A stretch of 64,000 nt of DNA from an uncultured Alphaproteobacteria bacterium (lineage in GTDB: Bacteria; Pseudomonadota; Alphaproteobacteria; HIMB59; GCA-002718135), in NCBI GenBank assembly GCA_902601455.1, contig CACKNC010000001.1, positions 158,240 to 222,239 of the forward strand, in the 5' to 3' direction. The stretch's first letter is position 1. The number at the start of each line of letters is the position of its first letter. Below, one piece after another: positions 63,360 through 64,000 of this stretch. The position numbers and the translations under genes were made by a program. The notes under the pieces are model-generated. The model was not told the origin of the DNA, did not search any database, and saw only the letters and a list, made by a program, of their open reading frames with translations.

Positions 63360-64000
63360 ATGATTAATTTTACTTTACTCGGTGCTGGCAGAATAGGAAA
63401 AATGCATGCAAAAATTATTTCAGAACATGAAGATGCAAATTTAGTTAATGTTTACGATGTGAATCAAGAATTTGCTTCTCAGGTCGCAAGTGATAACAAG
63501 GCAAATATTGCAAAATCTGCAATGGATGCAGTTCAGGATGAAAATGTAGATGCGGTTTTAATTGCTTCAGCAACGCCGACACATACTGAATATTTAATTA
63601 TGTCTTCTGAAGCAGATAAACCTGTTTTATGTGAGAAGCCTATTGATTTAGATATAAATAAAGTAAATGAGTGTAGAGATAGAATTTCAGGTTCTACAAA
63701 TTTAATACAAATAGGGTTTAATAGACGATTTGATAAGAGTCACGCTAGTCTTAAACAAGCTTATAGTAATGGTGAAATTGGTGAATTAGAAAAAATTATT
63801 ATTACTAGTCGTGATCCATCCCCTCCAGGACTAGATTATTTAAATGCAGCAGGTGGATTTTTTAGAGATACTACGATTCATGACTTTGATCTTTCCAGAT
63901 TTATTTTAGGGGATGATCCGATTGTTGAAATTTCTGCATTTGGAGATAATTTGTTTGATGAAAATGCAAAAATTGCTAATGACTTTGATACCGCAATGTT
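63360..64000 (+). CDS. iolG: Inositol 2-dehydrogenase-like Gfo/Idh/MocA protein (3' truncated)
   Basis: Reads MINFTLLGAGRIGKMHAKII at ATG 63360 and stays open to the window end (213 codons). LCEKPIDLDINKVNEC and GGFFRDTTIHDFDLSRFILG, with the catalytic DxxxH-like HDFDLSR region, match IolG-type myo-inositol 2-dehydrogenase. The rest lies beyond the window. Symbol is tentative as family members act on several cyclitols and sugars. Confidence 0.78.
   Translation, partial: MINFTLLGAGRIGKMHAKIISEHEDANLVNVYDVNQEFASQVASDNKANIAKSAMDAVQDENVDAVLIASATPTHTEYLIMSSEADKPVLCEKPIDLDINKVNECRDRISGSTNLIQIGFNRRFDKSHASLKQAYSNGEIGELEKIIITSRDPSPPGLDYLNAAGGFFRDTTIHDFDLSRFILGDDPIVEISAFGDNLFDENAKIANDFDTAM

Noticed and set aside
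1..64000. CRISPR arrays, insertion sequences, phage genes or rRNA operons
   Set aside because: No repeat-spacer pattern, transposase, integrase or rRNA sequence was seen.

Overview
The window is a contiguous piece of a very AT-rich, streamlined bacterial chromosome, most likely from a free-living marine alphaproteobacterium of the Pelagibacterales, HIMB59 or AEGEAN-169 kind. The reasons are the base composition, very short intergenic gaps (none above about 150 bp), frequent TAATG/ATGA gene overlaps, a plant-type glutamate-cysteine ligase, a LID-less adenylate kinase, an Ehu/Eut/Doe ectoine-hydroxyectoine system and a heterotetrameric sarcosine oxidase. The genus cannot be fixed from the sequence alone.

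Region 1 (1-15401) is the str-S10-spc-alpha ribosomal superoperon: the 3' part of rpsG, fusA, rpsJ, rplC-D-W-B, rpsS, rplV, rpsC, rplP, rpmC, rpsQ, rplN-X-E, rpsN, rpsH, rplF-R, rpsE, rplO, secY, adk, rpsM, rpsK, rpoA and rplQ. No tuf lies between fusA and rpsJ, and no rpmD lies between rpsE and rplO. Region 2 (15404-21265) holds housekeeping genes: crcB, an RluA-type pseudouridine synthase, lipB, tRNA-Leu(GAG), gshA, gshB, bioY and a ROK sugar kinase.

Region 3 (21262-49010) is a large island for the breakdown of compatible solutes and amino-acid derivatives. It contains a succinate-semialdehyde-type dehydrogenase, an amidinotransferase-like protein followed by EutA, EutB and EutC homologues (hydroxyectoine utilisation), a cytosolic BisC/TorA-type molybdoenzyme, the EhuABCD transporter with a DoeX-type Lrp/AsnC regulator, a fold-type II PLP enzyme, an M20D amidohydrolase and an M24-fold enzyme lacking the metal ligands. 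These are followed by a proline-racemase-family protein of the Ser/Cys type convergent with an Ldh-family imino-acid reductase, soxBDAG, ectoine hydrolase doeA, a DUF3726-like protein next to an uncharacterised 557-residue protein, and an M19-dipeptidase-like protein. The likely logic is import of ectoine/hydroxyectoine by Ehu, ring opening by DoeA, and further breakdown by Eut and accessory enzymes to central metabolites. Sarcosine and hydroxyproline degradation are encoded alongside.

Region 4 (49007-59796) has an EamA exporter and a PotABCD-type ABC importer followed by a DadA-like flavoprotein, two aldehyde dehydrogenases and an iron-type alcohol dehydrogenase, suggesting uptake and oxidation of an amine, polyamine or amino-alcohol. 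Region 5 (59809-64000) starts a sugar-acid or cyclitol catabolic cluster: a UxaA-type dehydratase, an SDR, and two Gfo/Idh/MocA dehydrogenases, the second an IolG-like gene cut by the window end. Both ABC operons place a strong hairpin terminator directly after the binding-protein gene, and the potB-like permease downstream of one of them appears to start at an ATT codon.
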